From the NCBI RefSeq assembly GCF_000577245.1, contig NZ_CBYO010000022.1, positions 372,001 to 436,000 on the forward strand: DNA of 64,000 bases, written 5' to 3'. The translations under genes were made by a program, and so were the position numbers. The notes under the pieces are model-generated. The model saw only the letters and a program-made list of their open reading frames with translations, searched no databases and had not been told where the DNA came from. Below are positions 8,713 to 16,909 of this stretch, piece by piece. Position 1 is the stretch's first letter. Each line of letters begins with the position of its first letter. The DNA comes from Paucisalibacillus algeriensis. Lineage in GTDB: Bacteria; Bacillota; Bacilli; Bacillales; Amphibacillaceae.

Positions 8713-9273
8713 ATGTCTAAAAAAATTCTACTTCCGATAAGTATTATTGGCTCAATTATACTTGTGGGATTCATAGGATGGTCTTTTTATCAGGAGATAG
8801 GTACTGGATCAGAAGATGCATCATTAACAGAAGATGTCATCAATGAAAAAACAGATTCAAAAAGTAAAACGGACGTAAGAGAAGGTGTTAATCCATTTGG
8901 GGATGTTGTATCAAAAAATGGTTTAACTAGAAAAATAGTATTAGAGTATATTCATTATATGTCACACCAAAAAGTTGACGCTTATGCAAAATGGGGATTT
9001 TTTGAAATGACAGAGGAGCGTATTAACTGGTTGCATGATGCAGTAAGTAAGAATAATAATAAAATTGGACTAACTAAAGCGGAACTAGCAATAATAGACC
9101 GTTGGGCGGAGGGTGACTTTACTAATATTGTATATGATCATAACTTAGTACATAAAGAAGCCTCATCGGAAAGAGTGGCAGTAGATGGTGGAGTAGCTAC
9201 AGGTGTATTAAGTTCAGAGGAAGAACAGGCCTATATAGAAAACACCACAGAAATGGACGAAATAAGAAATTAA
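8713..9273 (+). CDS. Membrane-anchored DUF6241-domain protein
   Basis: 186 residues. Residues 5-27 form one transmembrane helix (LLPISIIGSIILVGFIGWSF), then a charged, Lys/Ser/Asp-rich linker (about 30-60), then a conserved extracytoplasmic domain starting at NPFGDVVSKNGLTRKIVLEYIHYMSHQKV with WGFFEMTEERINWL and RWAEGDF. These motifs are those of the Bacillus DUF6241 family, whose function is unknown. No lipobox. AAGGGG is about 10 bases from the ATG. It stands alone between two intergenic regions. Confidence 0.75.
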   Translation: MSKKILLPISIIGSIILVGFIGWSFYQEIGTGSEDASLTEDVINEKTDSKSKTDVREGVNPFGDVVSKNGLTRKIVLEYIHYMSHQKVDAYAKWGFFEMTEERINWLHDAVSKNNNKIGLTKAELAIIDRWAEGDFTNIVYDHNLVHKEASSERVAVDGGVATGVLSSEEEQAYIENTTEMDEIRN

Positions 9274-9327
9274 AAGGTTCTAATATGGAAGGTAAGCTAA
9301 TCAAAATATAAACTAAAACTAAACTTA

Positions 9328-9374
9328 TCAACAACGATTTTAGGTTCATTCATTCACTCAAAAACCGTTGTTGA
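9328..9374 (+). terminator. Inverted repeat after the DUF6241 gene
   Basis: TCAACAACG and CGTTGTTGA form a 9-base stem with inner TTTT/AAAA pairing and a loop of about 20 bases. There is no T-run after it, so a role as mRNA 3' end is only plausible. Confidence 0.4.
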
Positions 9375-9426
9375 AGTGGAATTGCCAGGGTAACTTTAAG
9401 TACACAATCAATCACAGATTCATGAG

Positions 9427-9876
9427 CTATCTATTTAACTTCATATTAATTTGTTTCAAATGATGTTGATCGTGTTTTAAAAAAATAGTTGTAAAACTTT
9501 CACTTGAATACTGACGCTTGCCTTTTCCTATCAAGAATCTAGTATCCTCAGGAATAGCAGCTAGGCTATCCACTAATTGTCTTCTAGTTTCAACAAAAAG
9601 ATTTACGATAAAATCCACTGATTTATTGCGAAGATAATGGATTCCTTCTGCATTGTGTCTGTCATGATCAGGGAACTCTGGTAACTTTTCACCGTCACTC
9701 ATTTTAGGTACCATTTCTTCTAAGTTATACTTGTCCCAATAATATAGGTGTACAACTATGTCACGGATTGACCACTTTCCTTCACGAATTGGTTCTGTTA
9801 AGCGAGAATCTTCAATTTCATTAAGGCTATTAATTTCTTCTGTTGTTTTAATAAATTGATTTAACGTTTTATTCAC
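9427..9876 (-). CDS. DinB-family (YfiT/BstA-like) protein, putative thiol transferase
   Basis: 149-residue four-helix DinB fold. The metal-binding histidines appear at His43 (IVVHLYYW) and His135/His139 in KHDQHHLKQI, the usual H...HxxxH triad, so a divalent metal site is probably intact. Members of this superfamily include bacillithiol S-transferases. It is the last gene of a leftward operon with two GNATs and FosB, 38 bases downstream of FosB, which itself uses bacillithiol. A role in bacillithiol-dependent detoxification is my inference from context; the substrate is unknown. Confidence 0.75.
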   Translation of the reverse strand: MNKTLNQFIKTTEEINSLNEIEDSRLTEPIREGKWSIRDIVVHLYYWDKYNLEEMVPKMSDGEKLPEFPDHDRHNAEGIHYLRNKSVDFIVNLFVETRRQLVDSLAAIPEDTRFLIGKGKRQYSSESFTTIFLKHDQHHLKQINMKLNR

Positions 9877-9914
9877 CTGCTACTCCCCCCAAGCTAGATT
9901 CACCATAGAATCCC

Positions 9915-10337
9915 TCAATCAAAAAATTCCATATGTGGTTTAGTTTCCTTATAATATCGCAATCGATCGGTTAAAGTCCCTGTATGAAACTCAAACTTAT
10001 GTCCGTCCGGATCCAGAAAATATATCGATTGTTTATCCCGAATATCCCGCTCTCTACCTGATAATATTGTTACACCTAACCCCTGTAACTTACTAACGTA
10101 CCCTTCGAAATCATTCTCATCTACAGTAAAAGCTATATGCGTATAAGATCTATGTATCTCGCTTCGTGGAATATCCTTTTCCTCATTTAATGCTAGCCAC
10201 AACCCATTTAAATCAAAGTAAGCCGTTCTTTTTCCCTTCACCAATTGCTTTGCATCAAAAACCTTAATATAGAACTCAATAGATTCCTCTAGATTAGAAA
10301 CAGAGAACAACAAATGATTAATTCCGCCTAATTTCAT
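9915..10337 (-). CDS. fosB: Metallothiol transferase FosB
   Basis: 140-residue VOC-fold enzyme of the FosB type, which opens the epoxide of fosfomycin by adding bacillithiol (or another thiol) in a metal-dependent reaction. The metal ligands are visible at His8 (INHLLF), His67 (SYTHIAF) and Glu116 (HKFEFHTG). The conserved segments [22 protein letters not shown] and [16 protein letters not shown] are those of Bacillus FosB. It starts directly at the stop of the upstream GNAT gene (stop and ATG adjacent), so translation is likely coupled. Intrinsic chromosomal fosB is common in Bacillaceae, and there is no sign of recent transfer. Confidence 0.93.
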   Translation of the reverse strand: MKLGGINHLLFSVSNLEESIEFYIKVFDAKQLVKGKRTAYFDLNGLWLALNEEKDIPRSEIHRSYTHIAFTVDENDFEGYVSKLQGLGVTILSGRERDIRDKQSIYFLDPDGHKFEFHTGTLTDRLRYYKETKPHMEFFD

Positions 10338-10817
10338 TCAATCTTCCTTTACCATCACAATAAACTTCATATCTTTACGTAGGAACGCTTGTTTTTTCAC
10401 AAAATTAAACTTTTCATAAAGATGGATTGCCCGTTTATTAAAATCTGCGACTGTTAATCTGATGCATCCATCATATTCATGTTGAATTTTTTCCAAAATA
10501 TAGTGTAAGAACTTGGACCCTAATCCATTACCAGTTAGATCCGGTCTCATACCTAATCCAATATCGATACAATCATCTTTATATGCACCAAATTCATGTC
10601 CAGCCGGGACTTGCGCATCTTTTCCCGTACAAAAGAATCCAACCACTTTTTCATCAGAAAGAATTGCCTTGTACGAATGACGAGTTAATTCCAGGATTGC
10701 TTCACCTGAAAGGACATTATTATATAAATCATATGGCGATTCATATTTCCATCCAAGAATTTCTATCGCATACTCATCGGTCATTTTTCTAGTTGAAAGT
10801 TCCAATTGCTCCCCCAC
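10338..10817 (-). CDS. GNAT-family N-acetyltransferase
   Basis: 159 residues, a single GNAT domain. The acetyl-CoA loop reads MRPDLTGNGLGSKFL (motif A, variant of R/Q-x-x-G-x-G/A), followed by RLTVADFNKRAIHLYEKFNF (motif B, the Y-K-F-GF-like end). Cytosolic. The acceptor substrate is not deducible; this branch resembles RimI/YkkB-like enzymes acting on small amines or proteins. Five bases separate it from the upstream GNAT, and it abuts fosB, so it is the second gene of a four-gene operon. Confidence 0.78.
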   Translation of the reverse strand: MGEQLELSTRKMTDEYAIEILGWKYESPYDLYNNVLSGEAILELTRHSYKAILSDEKVVGFFCTGKDAQVPAGHEFGAYKDDCIDIGLGMRPDLTGNGLGSKFLHYILEKIQHEYDGCIRLTVADFNKRAIHLYEKFNFVKKQAFLRKDMKFIVMVKED

Positions 10818-10822
10818 TTTCG

Positions 10823-11329
10823 TTATGAGTCTAATGATAAGGACATGTATACCTCATCCAAATAGACATTTTTTACTTTTAATGCTTTTTCTTCCACACC
10901 GTAACTTTCAAAACCAAATTGTTGGTAAAGTCCTTTGGCATCGTGATTAATGGAAACAACTGACAAATTAATCTTAGTAATTCCTTCTATTTCACGAGCT
11001 TGTGTAATTGCAGCATCAAGAAGTGCTTTTCCCACTCCATTACCCCTTTGCTCCGGAGTTACATACATAGCAAATATGTTTGCTTTATGTTTTAGCTTTT
11101 CCTTTGTTTCAGGTAGTAATGTCACCATTCCAATTAACTTCTCATTTTCAAAAGCTCCAAAATTATAGTGATTAACTTGTCCAAAAGATTTTACATATTG
11201 TTCAACTGGATTTGGTTTACTGATAACCTCTTCATAACTTGTTGCAAAAGCTTCCGGATTTTTTTTCAGTGCTTCTACACGTAGTTCAAAATATTGCTTT
11301 GCATCAGATGGTTCTAGCAGTCGAATCAT
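10823..11329 (-). CDS. GNAT-family N-acetyltransferase
   Basis: A 168-residue GNAT. Motif A is seen in MYVTPEQRGNGVGKALLDAA and motif B in INLSVVSINHDAKGLYQQFGFESYG, both well conserved. I start at 11329 (MIRLLEPSD) rather than at the in-frame 11350 because GGGAGTGA stands 7 bases before it and the family begins with the IR-L/E-P strand. First gene of the GNAT-GNAT-fosB-dinB operon. A Spo0A-box-like TGTCGAA lies at 11406-11412 upstream. Confidence 0.78.
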   Translation of the reverse strand: MIRLLEPSDAKQYFELRVEALKKNPEAFATSYEEVISKPNPVEQYVKSFGQVNHYNFGAFENEKLIGMVTLLPETKEKLKHKANIFAMYVTPEQRGNGVGKALLDAAITQAREIEGITKINLSVVSINHDAKGLYQQFGFESYGVEEKALKVKNVYLDEVYMSLSLDS

Positions 11330-11466
11330 TATTCTCACTCCCAAAAACAATTCCTAATCTAGTATTCTAGCTAATACGTAAGAAATCCTTCTAATGTTTC
11401 AATAATGTCGAAAAATAACATATCATCAATCATCTAATTGCATAAAATATTTTAGAAGGACAGGCC

Positions 11467-11568
11467 ATGAATACGAGGAAACACAAAAAATCAGAGGAGA
11501 GATTTAACACGAAAGCCGCATCACTCGATACGGCTAACCTTTTAATATATACATTAAATGTAGAATGA
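11467..11568 (+). CDS. Possible 33-residue small protein
   Basis: ATG with AAGGA 7-8 bases upstream opens a 34-codon frame. The product is basic at the N-terminus (MNTRKHKKSEERF) and ends in a short hydrophobic stretch (ANLLIYTLNVE). I do not recognise it. It overlaps a hairpin (11514-11535) and ends right at a tRNA-like remnant, so it may simply be noncoding. Codon use is unremarkable. Confidence 0.25.
   Translation: MNTRKHKKSEERFNTKAASLDTANLLIYTLNVE
11514..11535 (-). terminator. Hairpin, weak terminator candidate
   Basis: AGCCG-n-ATC-loop-GAT-n-CGGCT. On the minus strand it is followed by TTTCGTGTT. It could end the transcript of the NTF2-like gene. Confidence 0.35.
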
Positions 11569-11616
11569 AGATGGGATTCGAACCCAAACAGGCTTTACCA
11601 ACCCTAAACTATATTA
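11566..11616 (-). pseudogene. tRNA-like remnant (D-arm-like plus T-arm)
   Basis: On the minus strand a perfect T-arm, TGGGTTCGAATCCCA (11586-11572), is followed by ATCTTC as a would-be 3' acceptor strand. Upstream, ATAGTTTAGGGTTGGTAAAGCC (11612-11591) resembles a D-arm. There is no anticodon arm between them and no matching 5' acceptor strand, and the neighbouring CDS stop at 11619 leaves no room. It looks like a tRNA gene with an internal deletion or a recombination scar. Confidence 0.5.
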
Positions 11617-11618
11617 TA

Positions 11619-11987
11619 TTACTTTAAAGCACTCAAATGTTCATGAACTAACTTCCACGTTCCGTCTTCTTTCTTAATAAAAACATTCGTAGCTCTTCCG
11701 CTTCCCTGTACAAACTTACCCTCATAATATCCTTCATATCGATAAGTATAAATACAAGTAGCTGTGTTCTCTTCCTTTACTAGCCACCGGACATTAGTTG
11801 CTTGATAAACTTCATCTTTAATGGTTTCCCAGGCATTCTCAAAGTACTGCCCAATTTCATCAAGTGATTCACAAGTCTTATTTGAAAACCAATATACTGC
11901 TTTTTCATCTAAAAAATTTCTTACATTACGAAAATCATGTGTATTTGTCGCAGCAATATAATCTGATAAAGCTTTCTCATAGTCCAT
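11619..11987 (-). CDS. NTF2/SnoaL-like protein (DUF4440 type)
   Basis: 122 residues forming one alpha+beta cone-like NTF2 domain: an N-terminal helix (YEKALSDYIAATNTHDF), then YWFSNKTCESLDEIGQYFENAW and strands ending VFIKKEDGTWKLVHEHLS, the usual DUF4440/SnoaL_3 ending. Such proteins bind or convert small hydrophobic molecules or act as accessory domains; no catalytic residue can be assigned. AGGAGG precedes the ATG. It lies 16 bases downstream of the TetR gene in the same direction and may be co-transcribed with it. Confidence 0.75.
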   Translation of the reverse strand: MDYEKALSDYIAATNTHDFRNVRNFLDEKAVYWFSNKTCESLDEIGQYFENAWETIKDEVYQATNVRWLVKEENTATCIYTYRYEGYYEGKFVQGSGRATNVFIKKEDGTWKLVHEHLSALK

Positions 11988-12003
11988 TGAAATCCCTCCT
12001 ACA

Positions 12004-12879
12004 TTAGATATTTTTATAATACTTTTCTGTTATCTGCACCAGTTGTCTAATTTCATGTTCCAGGATTGTTTCCTCAAACATATTGGTTAAGGATAAAATA
12101 ATACTTTCAATTAAAAATTTCCGTGGAGTATCTGTTTGAATTTCTTCCTTAAGAAACCTTAAATAGTCGAGCTGCTCCAACTCAACTTTATCTAATAATC
12201 TATCTATTTTATTTACTATCCTTGAAAGTAATTCCTTTGTTGAAATCTCGTCTAAATCTAATCCAAACCAATCCCTTGCAAAGAACTTTTCACCAGATTG
12301 GATTTGTTCATCGATTATAGGTTTCAAACGATTTAGGATAAAACGTATAACTTTCTCTGTTTCAAATTCCTCATCTGTTTCCATCTTCCATACATACATA
12401 AAATGTTGGAACATCCCGAGAAACATGACTGCATGGTCCAAGGCATAATCCCAATATTCTGGAGAATAAATTTCACATATCCGATTAGCAATCCATTGCA
12501 CTTCATCCCGATACTGATCTTCCAGAAATGTTTCTATATCTGGCTCATTCAAATGCATTATGGATTCAAATAAAATTAGCATATTATACTTTCTATTCAT
12601 ATTAGATCTTACTGCAATTTGATGTATAAACACATCTTCATCTTTAATTGATTTACCTAGGGAAAGCTCGATTCGTTTTTGGTTGCCCTCTTCTTGCACA
12701 CTTTCCAAAATCGCTAATAAGCATTCATTCTTTGATACAAAATAATTATAGAACGTCCCTTTTGAGATGTTTGCGTCATTTACAATATCTTGAATCGATG
12801 TTGCATAAAATCCCTTTTCAATAAACAAACGATGTGCAGCGTCTATTATCTTCTTTTTCCGTATATTAACATTCATCAT
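12004..12879 (-). CDS. TetR-family transcriptional regulator
   Basis: About 291 residues, long for TetR (usual 190-220), with a normal N-terminal HTH: RKKKIIDAAHRLFIEKGF, then TSIQDIVNDANISKGTFYNYF. The C-terminal ligand domain is extended by roughly 80 residues. The open frame begins with GTG at 12885; I prefer the ATG pair at 12879/12876 because AAGGTGA is then correctly spaced. It is divergent from the MFS exporter at 13040, with paired operator-like sequences between them, so it most probably represses the pump and itself in response to a pump substrate. Confidence 0.82.
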   Translation of the reverse strand: MMNVNIRKKKIIDAAHRLFIEKGFYATSIQDIVNDANISKGTFYNYFVSKNECLLAILESVQEEGNQKRIELSLGKSIKDEDVFIHQIAVRSNMNRKYNMLILFESIMHLNEPDIETFLEDQYRDEVQWIANRICEIYSPEYWDYALDHAVMFLGMFQHFMYVWKMETDEEFETEKVIRFILNRLKPIIDEQIQSGEKFFARDWFGLDLDEISTKELLSRIVNKIDRLLDKVELEQLDYLRFLKEEIQTDTPRKFLIESIILSLTNMFEETILEHEIRQLVQITEKYYKNI

Positions 12880-12896
12880 AATCACCTTAATAGAAC

Positions 12897-12993
12897 AATA
12901 GTATAATTCATTTTACCACCCATTTCCTCTTTAAATCAACATTTCAAAAAAACGGAAAATTAAACGTTGCAATAATTATACTATCGGTATAAA
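12897..12993. promoter_or_regulatory. Divergent TetR/MFS control region with paired operator-like sites
   Basis: AATAGTATAATT (12897-12908) recurs inverted as AATTATACTAT (12974-12984), one copy near each gene. The right copy also forms TATAC-n5-GTATA (12977-12991) inside an MFS promoter with -35 TTGCAA (12967-12972) and -10 TATAAA (12988-12993) separated by 15 bases. The layout suits repression of both genes by the TetR protein. Confidence 0.6.
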
Positions 12994-13039
12994 ATACTAA
13001 AGTGCTTTACTATGTTAACAGAAAGTAGGATGGATACTT

Positions 13040-14545
13040 ATGTCTGAAAATATATCTCCACAACAAAAAGCTCCTTATGGGGTCATCGCTATATTATTTG
13101 TAGGTGCCTTTGTAGCGATCTTAAATGAAACCTTTCTTAATGTTGCACTACCATCTATTATGACGGAGTTCCAAGTAAGCCCAGCAAAAGTTCAATGGTT
13201 AGCAACTGGGTATATGCTTGTGAACGGAATACTGATTCCAGCTAGTGCTTTTTTCATTCAAAGATTTACGAATCGAAGTATTTTCATTACCGCTATGGGT
13301 CTGTTTACGTTAGGAACACTCCTAGCTAGTATTTCCCCAACATTTGGAGTACTCTTTATAGCAAGATTAATTCAAGCATCTGGTTCCGCCATTATGATGC
13401 CACTTTTAATGAATGTCATGCTTGTTGCCTTTCCAATTGAAAAACGTGGGCAAGTAATGGGATTCTTTGGTCTCGTTATGATTGTTGCACCTGCACTTGG
13501 ACCGACTTTATCCGGATTTATAGTGGAACATTTTAGTTGGAGAATGTTATTTAATGTTGTCTTACCGTTTTCTATCTTGTCTTTATTTTACGCCATTTTC
13601 CGACTTAAGAACTTTACACCTCAAAATAAAATTAAATTAGATGTTCTCTCGATCATTCTATCAAGTATTGGTTTTGGAGGACTTTTATATGGATTTAGTT
13701 CTGCCGGAGAGATGGGATGGAGTAATCCTTCAGTTTATGGAACTGTTATTCTTGGTACAATTGGACTTGTATTACTTATACTTCGTCAATTCCGTATCAA
13801 AGAACCACTACTTGAATTTAGGATATTTAAATATCCAATGTTTGCACTATCGTCAGCTATATCGATTACGATATCTCTTGCCTTGTTCTCAGGGATGATA
13901 TTGATTCCACTTTACATCCAAACAGTTCGTGGATTTTCTCCAACTGAAGCTGGTTTACTAATGCTTCCTGGAGCTCTTGTAATGGGGATTATGTCACCTA
14001 TTTCAGGTAGACTTTTCGATAAACATGGAGCAAAGAATATGGCCATAATTGGGCTAATCATTATGACTGTAACAACGTTTTTATTCAGTAAGTTGTCTAT
14101 GACTACGCCTTATTTGTTAGTTGCACTTGTATTCTCGGTGCGTGCATTTGGAATGTCCTTGGTAAATATGCCAGTCATGACAAATGGTTTGAACCAATTA
14201 CCGGTGAAAGATTATCCGCATGGAACAGCAATGAATAACACCTTATCACAAGTAGCTGGTGCAATTGGGTCTGCTTTAATGGTTACCGTCATGAATAGCC
14301 GAATGGAAGCTAGGCTTACTGAAATAAGTAAAGAACCTATTGACATGAGCTTAATTGATTCGAATTCTTCGTTAGATATTCCAAAACAGCTTGAAGACCT
14401 TGCTATGTTAAATGGTATCAACTTTTCATTCTTTGTTTCAGCACTAATTATTGTTATTGCATTGATACTCGCATTTTTCATTAAACGAGTACCAATAGAT
14501 CAGTCAGATCCAAAATTAGATCTAACAAAAACCCCCAATAAATAA
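13040..14545 (+). CDS. MFS drug efflux transporter, DHA2 (14-TMS, EmrB/QacA/LmrB) family
   Basis: 501 residues with 14 predicted membrane helices. The first helices contain LNETFLNVALPSIMTEF, then a motif-A-like region around FFIQRFTNRSIF, and ALGPTLSGFIVEHFSWRMLF in helix 5 is motif C, the antiporter signature of drug exporters. The family exports lipophilic or cationic compounds in exchange for protons at the cytoplasmic membrane; the actual substrates are not deducible. It is divergent from a TetR repressor and followed by a strong terminator, so it is a typical two-gene inducible efflux unit, comparable to lmrA-lmrB. Confidence 0.88.
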   Translation: MSENISPQQKAPYGVIAILFVGAFVAILNETFLNVALPSIMTEFQVSPAKVQWLATGYMLVNGILIPASAFFIQRFTNRSIFITAMGLFTLGTLLASISPTFGVLFIARLIQASGSAIMMPLLMNVMLVAFPIEKRGQVMGFFGLVMIVAPALGPTLSGFIVEHFSWRMLFNVVLPFSILSLFYAIFRLKNFTPQNKIKLDVLSIILSSIGFGGLLYGFSSAGEMGWSNPSVYGTVILGTIGLVLLILRQFRIKEPLLEFRIFKYPMFALSSAISITISLALFSGMILIPLYIQTVRGFSPTEAGLLMLPGALVMGIMSPISGRLFDKHGAKNMAIIGLIIMTVTTFLFSKLSMTTPYLLVALVFSVRAFGMSLVNMPVMTNGLNQLPVKDYPHGTAMNNTLSQVAGAIGSALMVTVMNSRMEARLTEISKEPIDMSLIDSNSSLDIPKQLEDLAMLNGINFSFFVSALIIVIALILAFFIKRVPIDQSDPKLDLTKTPNK

Positions 14546-14553
14546 GATTGAAA

Positions 14554-14585
14554 AATACCCTTTGCATGGAATTGCAAAGGGTATT
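14554..14585. terminator. Bidirectional terminator
   Basis: AATACCCTTTGCA pairs with TGCAAAGGGTATT around a short loop. A-rich and T-rich flanks serve both the MFS gene (plus) and the lipoprotein gene (minus). Confidence 0.85.
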
Positions 14586-14605
14586 CTATATTTTACTTTC
14601 TCTAA

Positions 14606-15148
14606 TTAATTATAACTAAACAATACATTTCCTTCATTATCTATTACGTCAAAAGTCAGCTTATAGGAATCTGTTACCTCATTGGATAAAACATCAACAA
14701 AAACATGCTTTTTATTAATATTTACAAGATTTTCAACGATCATTTCTTGTCCATCATGAACCTTATAGGCAATTTGTTTTGCTCTTGGATAATGAAAAAC
14801 ACCGCCCCATACTATATTTAGTGGAGTATCTGTACTATTGCCAATTGTATCTAGTTGAATAAATTCCGACTTTTTACCGATATCTACTATCATTGAATAA
14901 TCATTTGTTGTGTCTAATACATACCGATTGAAGCCATTCTTTTCATACGAACTTCGACAAATAATAAAATTATTCTTATCATCTTTCGTCAAAAGAATAA
15001 CTACCCCTACCTCATCGTTGTGATACAAGATTTCTGGTTTGTCATATTTACCATATTCACTACTAATAGCATCTTGAAGGGTTTGAGATGAACAACCCGA
15101 TGAAAAAACTACAGCAGCAACCACTAAGATCGACAGTAACTTTCTCAT
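14606..15148 (-). CDS. Lipoprotein of unknown function
   Basis: 180 residues. MRKLLSILVVAAVVFSSGC is a clear lipoprotein signal with lipobox SSGC, so it should be anchored on the membrane outer face. The mature part has no motif I recognise; it alternates short beta-strand-like segments (VGVVILLTKDD, FIICRSSY, TFDVIDNEGNVLFSYN), suggesting a small all-beta domain. GGAGGAG precedes the ATG. It converges on the MFS gene through a shared terminator. Confidence 0.75.
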   Translation of the reverse strand: MRKLLSILVVAAVVFSSGCSSQTLQDAISSEYGKYDKPEILYHNDEVGVVILLTKDDKNNFIICRSSYEKNGFNRYVLDTTNDYSMIVDIGKKSEFIQLDTIGNSTDTPLNIVWGGVFHYPRAKQIAYKVHDGQEMIVENLVNINKKHVFVDVLSNEVTDSYKLTFDVIDNEGNVLFSYN

Positions 15149-15465
15149 TTTCTCCTCCCATAAAAGAGCATGATTCGCCCGTCATTCTCTATTTATACAA
15201 CTATGTTACGTTAAATTACTAACCTGGAACTTTACGAAGATTGGAACATATGTATTTTTTAGAGTTGCGATTTTCTTCTCTTATATATAGACGATTGAGG
15301 GAGCCAAAAGGTTTCAAATAATTGGAAAATAGTTACTAATGTCATGTTTAAATTCATTCTGTGCCAACTATCTCAATGATTTATCCTGTTTGTTTATTTA
15401 TTTTTAAGTGATCTTGATGTTCGTCACTGCTCTTTAATGAATCATAGAATAATTCTCTATTATCC
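15149..15465. other. Intergenic stretch, no gene seen
   Basis: AT-rich, with no ORF carrying a ribosome-binding site, no hairpin with T-run and no repeat. It presumably holds the promoter of the lipoprotein gene at its left end. Confidence 0.45.
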
Positions 15466-16389
15466 TTAATCTATCGTATAGTCCGAACCATCTAGCAGGA
15501 CTTGTATTAAGCTACGAAACAAATCTTGTTGACCGGGATTTCGCCAATCCTCTTCATATTCAGCCATTAACCACATAACTTCATCGAGAAAGACATGCCT
15601 CTTTGCTTTCTCCCAAAATACTTTTTCCTTTTCTGTTAATGTAACAAACATTGTATATCCTGAAAGAAACTGTTTCCACTCCATTAACGTGAATACACGT
15701 GCTGGAGCACTTTTATGTTCATTATGGAAAAGTAATAATGCCAATGCAAGGTCAAAAATTCTTGGTATCCATGTTGCATTATCCGGATCAACTAAATATG
15801 GTTCTGGTGTCAAAATCAAATTATTAGCCTTAAAATCATGAGGGGTAGCGACTTGTGGTAAATCTGCATGTTGGAGTTCCTTTTGAAGTGCTACACTCTC
15901 TAGCAATGCTTCGTTTAATCGTTCTGTATCAATCCCTACCCCAGCATTATTAGCATGTTGGGATATTGCTTCCATACTCTCATTTACCTCATCTTGATTA
16001 AAATCATAAACATCGTAGTCAAGTAGATTGTAAGTATTGGAGTTTGGGGATAGACGATGAATCTTCCCAAGTAATTGACCCGCTTCGAAAATCTCCTTGT
16101 TTTTGCCTGAATATACGTTTCCTTTGATAAAGGGGTACACAACAAAACTGGTATCTTCTATTTGTTGTGGGTTTTCGACATTTAATTTCACCGGGGTCAC
16201 TACGTTTATTCCATTGTCTTTCAACATCTTTGTATAAGACATTACAGTTTCTGCTCTTCTTTGTGTTCGTTTCACAATTACATCTTGATCGCCATTTTTC
16301 ACCCGGTAGACAGGTGAAAATGGATATATACTCTCTGGTTCTTTCGTTACGTTAAAACCAAATTTACTTAGAAGATCAATTCCATTCAT
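15466..16389 (-). CDS. APH/choline-kinase-family phosphotransferase
   Basis: 307 residues with the aminoglycoside-phosphotransferase fold (PF01636-like). The beta-strand lysine VIVKRTQR (about 37-44) is where ATP-binding Lys sits, the catalytic loop is PHDFKANNLIL (H-D-x4-N) and the metal-binding motif is YLVDPDNA (DxD). The family phosphorylates small hydroxyl compounds, and in spore formers includes CotS-like coat kinases. The substrate is unknown, and nothing here marks it as an aminoglycoside resistance gene. Last gene of a seven-gene leftward operon, 11 bases after the Nudix gene. AAGGGGA precedes the ATG. Confidence 0.78.
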   Translation of the reverse strand: MNGIDLLSKFGFNVTKEPESIYPFSPVYRVKNGDQDVIVKRTQRRAETVMSYTKMLKDNGINVVTPVKLNVENPQQIEDTSFVVYPFIKGNVYSGKNKEIFEAGQLLGKIHRLSPNSNTYNLLDYDVYDFNQDEVNESMEAISQHANNAGVGIDTERLNEALLESVALQKELQHADLPQVATPHDFKANNLILTPEPYLVDPDNATWIPRIFDLALALLLFHNEHKSAPARVFTLMEWKQFLSGYTMFVTLTEKEKVFWEKAKRHVFLDEVMWLMAEYEEDWRNPGQQDLFRSLIQVLLDGSDYTID

Positions 16390-16400
16390 AACTATTCCCC

Positions 16401-16889
16401 TTACTTTATTTCATCTAAAGCATTTAGTTCTTTCCTTTCAAAATGCTCCACCTGCTTATCTTTATAAACAAAATGATAATCATAAATCTGATCACCTTGT
16501 ATCATTTCTTTCAAAAAGTATTGCAGATTCGCAACTCCTGTATTTTCCGGGTGTAAAATCCAATCTACTTTCTTCCAATCTAATATTCCCTCATCGGTTT
16601 TAATTGGCGTGTTATAGTCGAAATAACCTGGGATCTCTGCTACAAACGCATACATTCCATTATAATAATGACCATCAACATTCCATGTCACAGTTCCTTT
16701 GTAAGCAATATTTTGCAGTTGTATGCCTGTTTCCTCACGTATTTCTCTTATAATACAATCTCTCGGTGACTCATCATATTCCAGCTTTCCTCCAACACCA
16801 TTCCAACTCCCCATCCAGGAGGGAGATTCTCTATTTAATAAAAGGATTTCATTCCTACGCAGAATAAAGGCTATTGTATATGTTAACAT
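16401..16889 (-). CDS. Nudix hydrolase (MutT/8-oxo-dGTPase-like)
   Basis: 162 residues. The Nudix box is complete: GGKLEYDESPRDCIIREIREETGI (about 34-57), with G, E, REIREE and the terminal G-I in place, so catalysis of a nucleoside-diphosphate-X bond is expected. WNGVGGK before it is typical of MutT/YtkD-like enzymes that clean oxidised nucleotides. The frame opens with TTG at 16892, but GGAG is well spaced for the ATG at 16889, chosen here. Twelve bases or fewer separate it from the kinase gene downstream. Confidence 0.82.
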   Translation of the reverse strand: MLTYTIAFILRRNEILLLNRESPSWMGSWNGVGGKLEYDESPRDCIIREIREETGIQLQNIAYKGTVTWNVDGHYYNGMYAFVAEIPGYFDYNTPIKTDEGILDWKKVDWILHPENTGVANLQYFLKEMIQGDQIYDYHFVYKDKQVEHFERKELNALDEIK

Positions 16890-16909
16890 CAATTTTTAAC
16901 TCCTACTGT

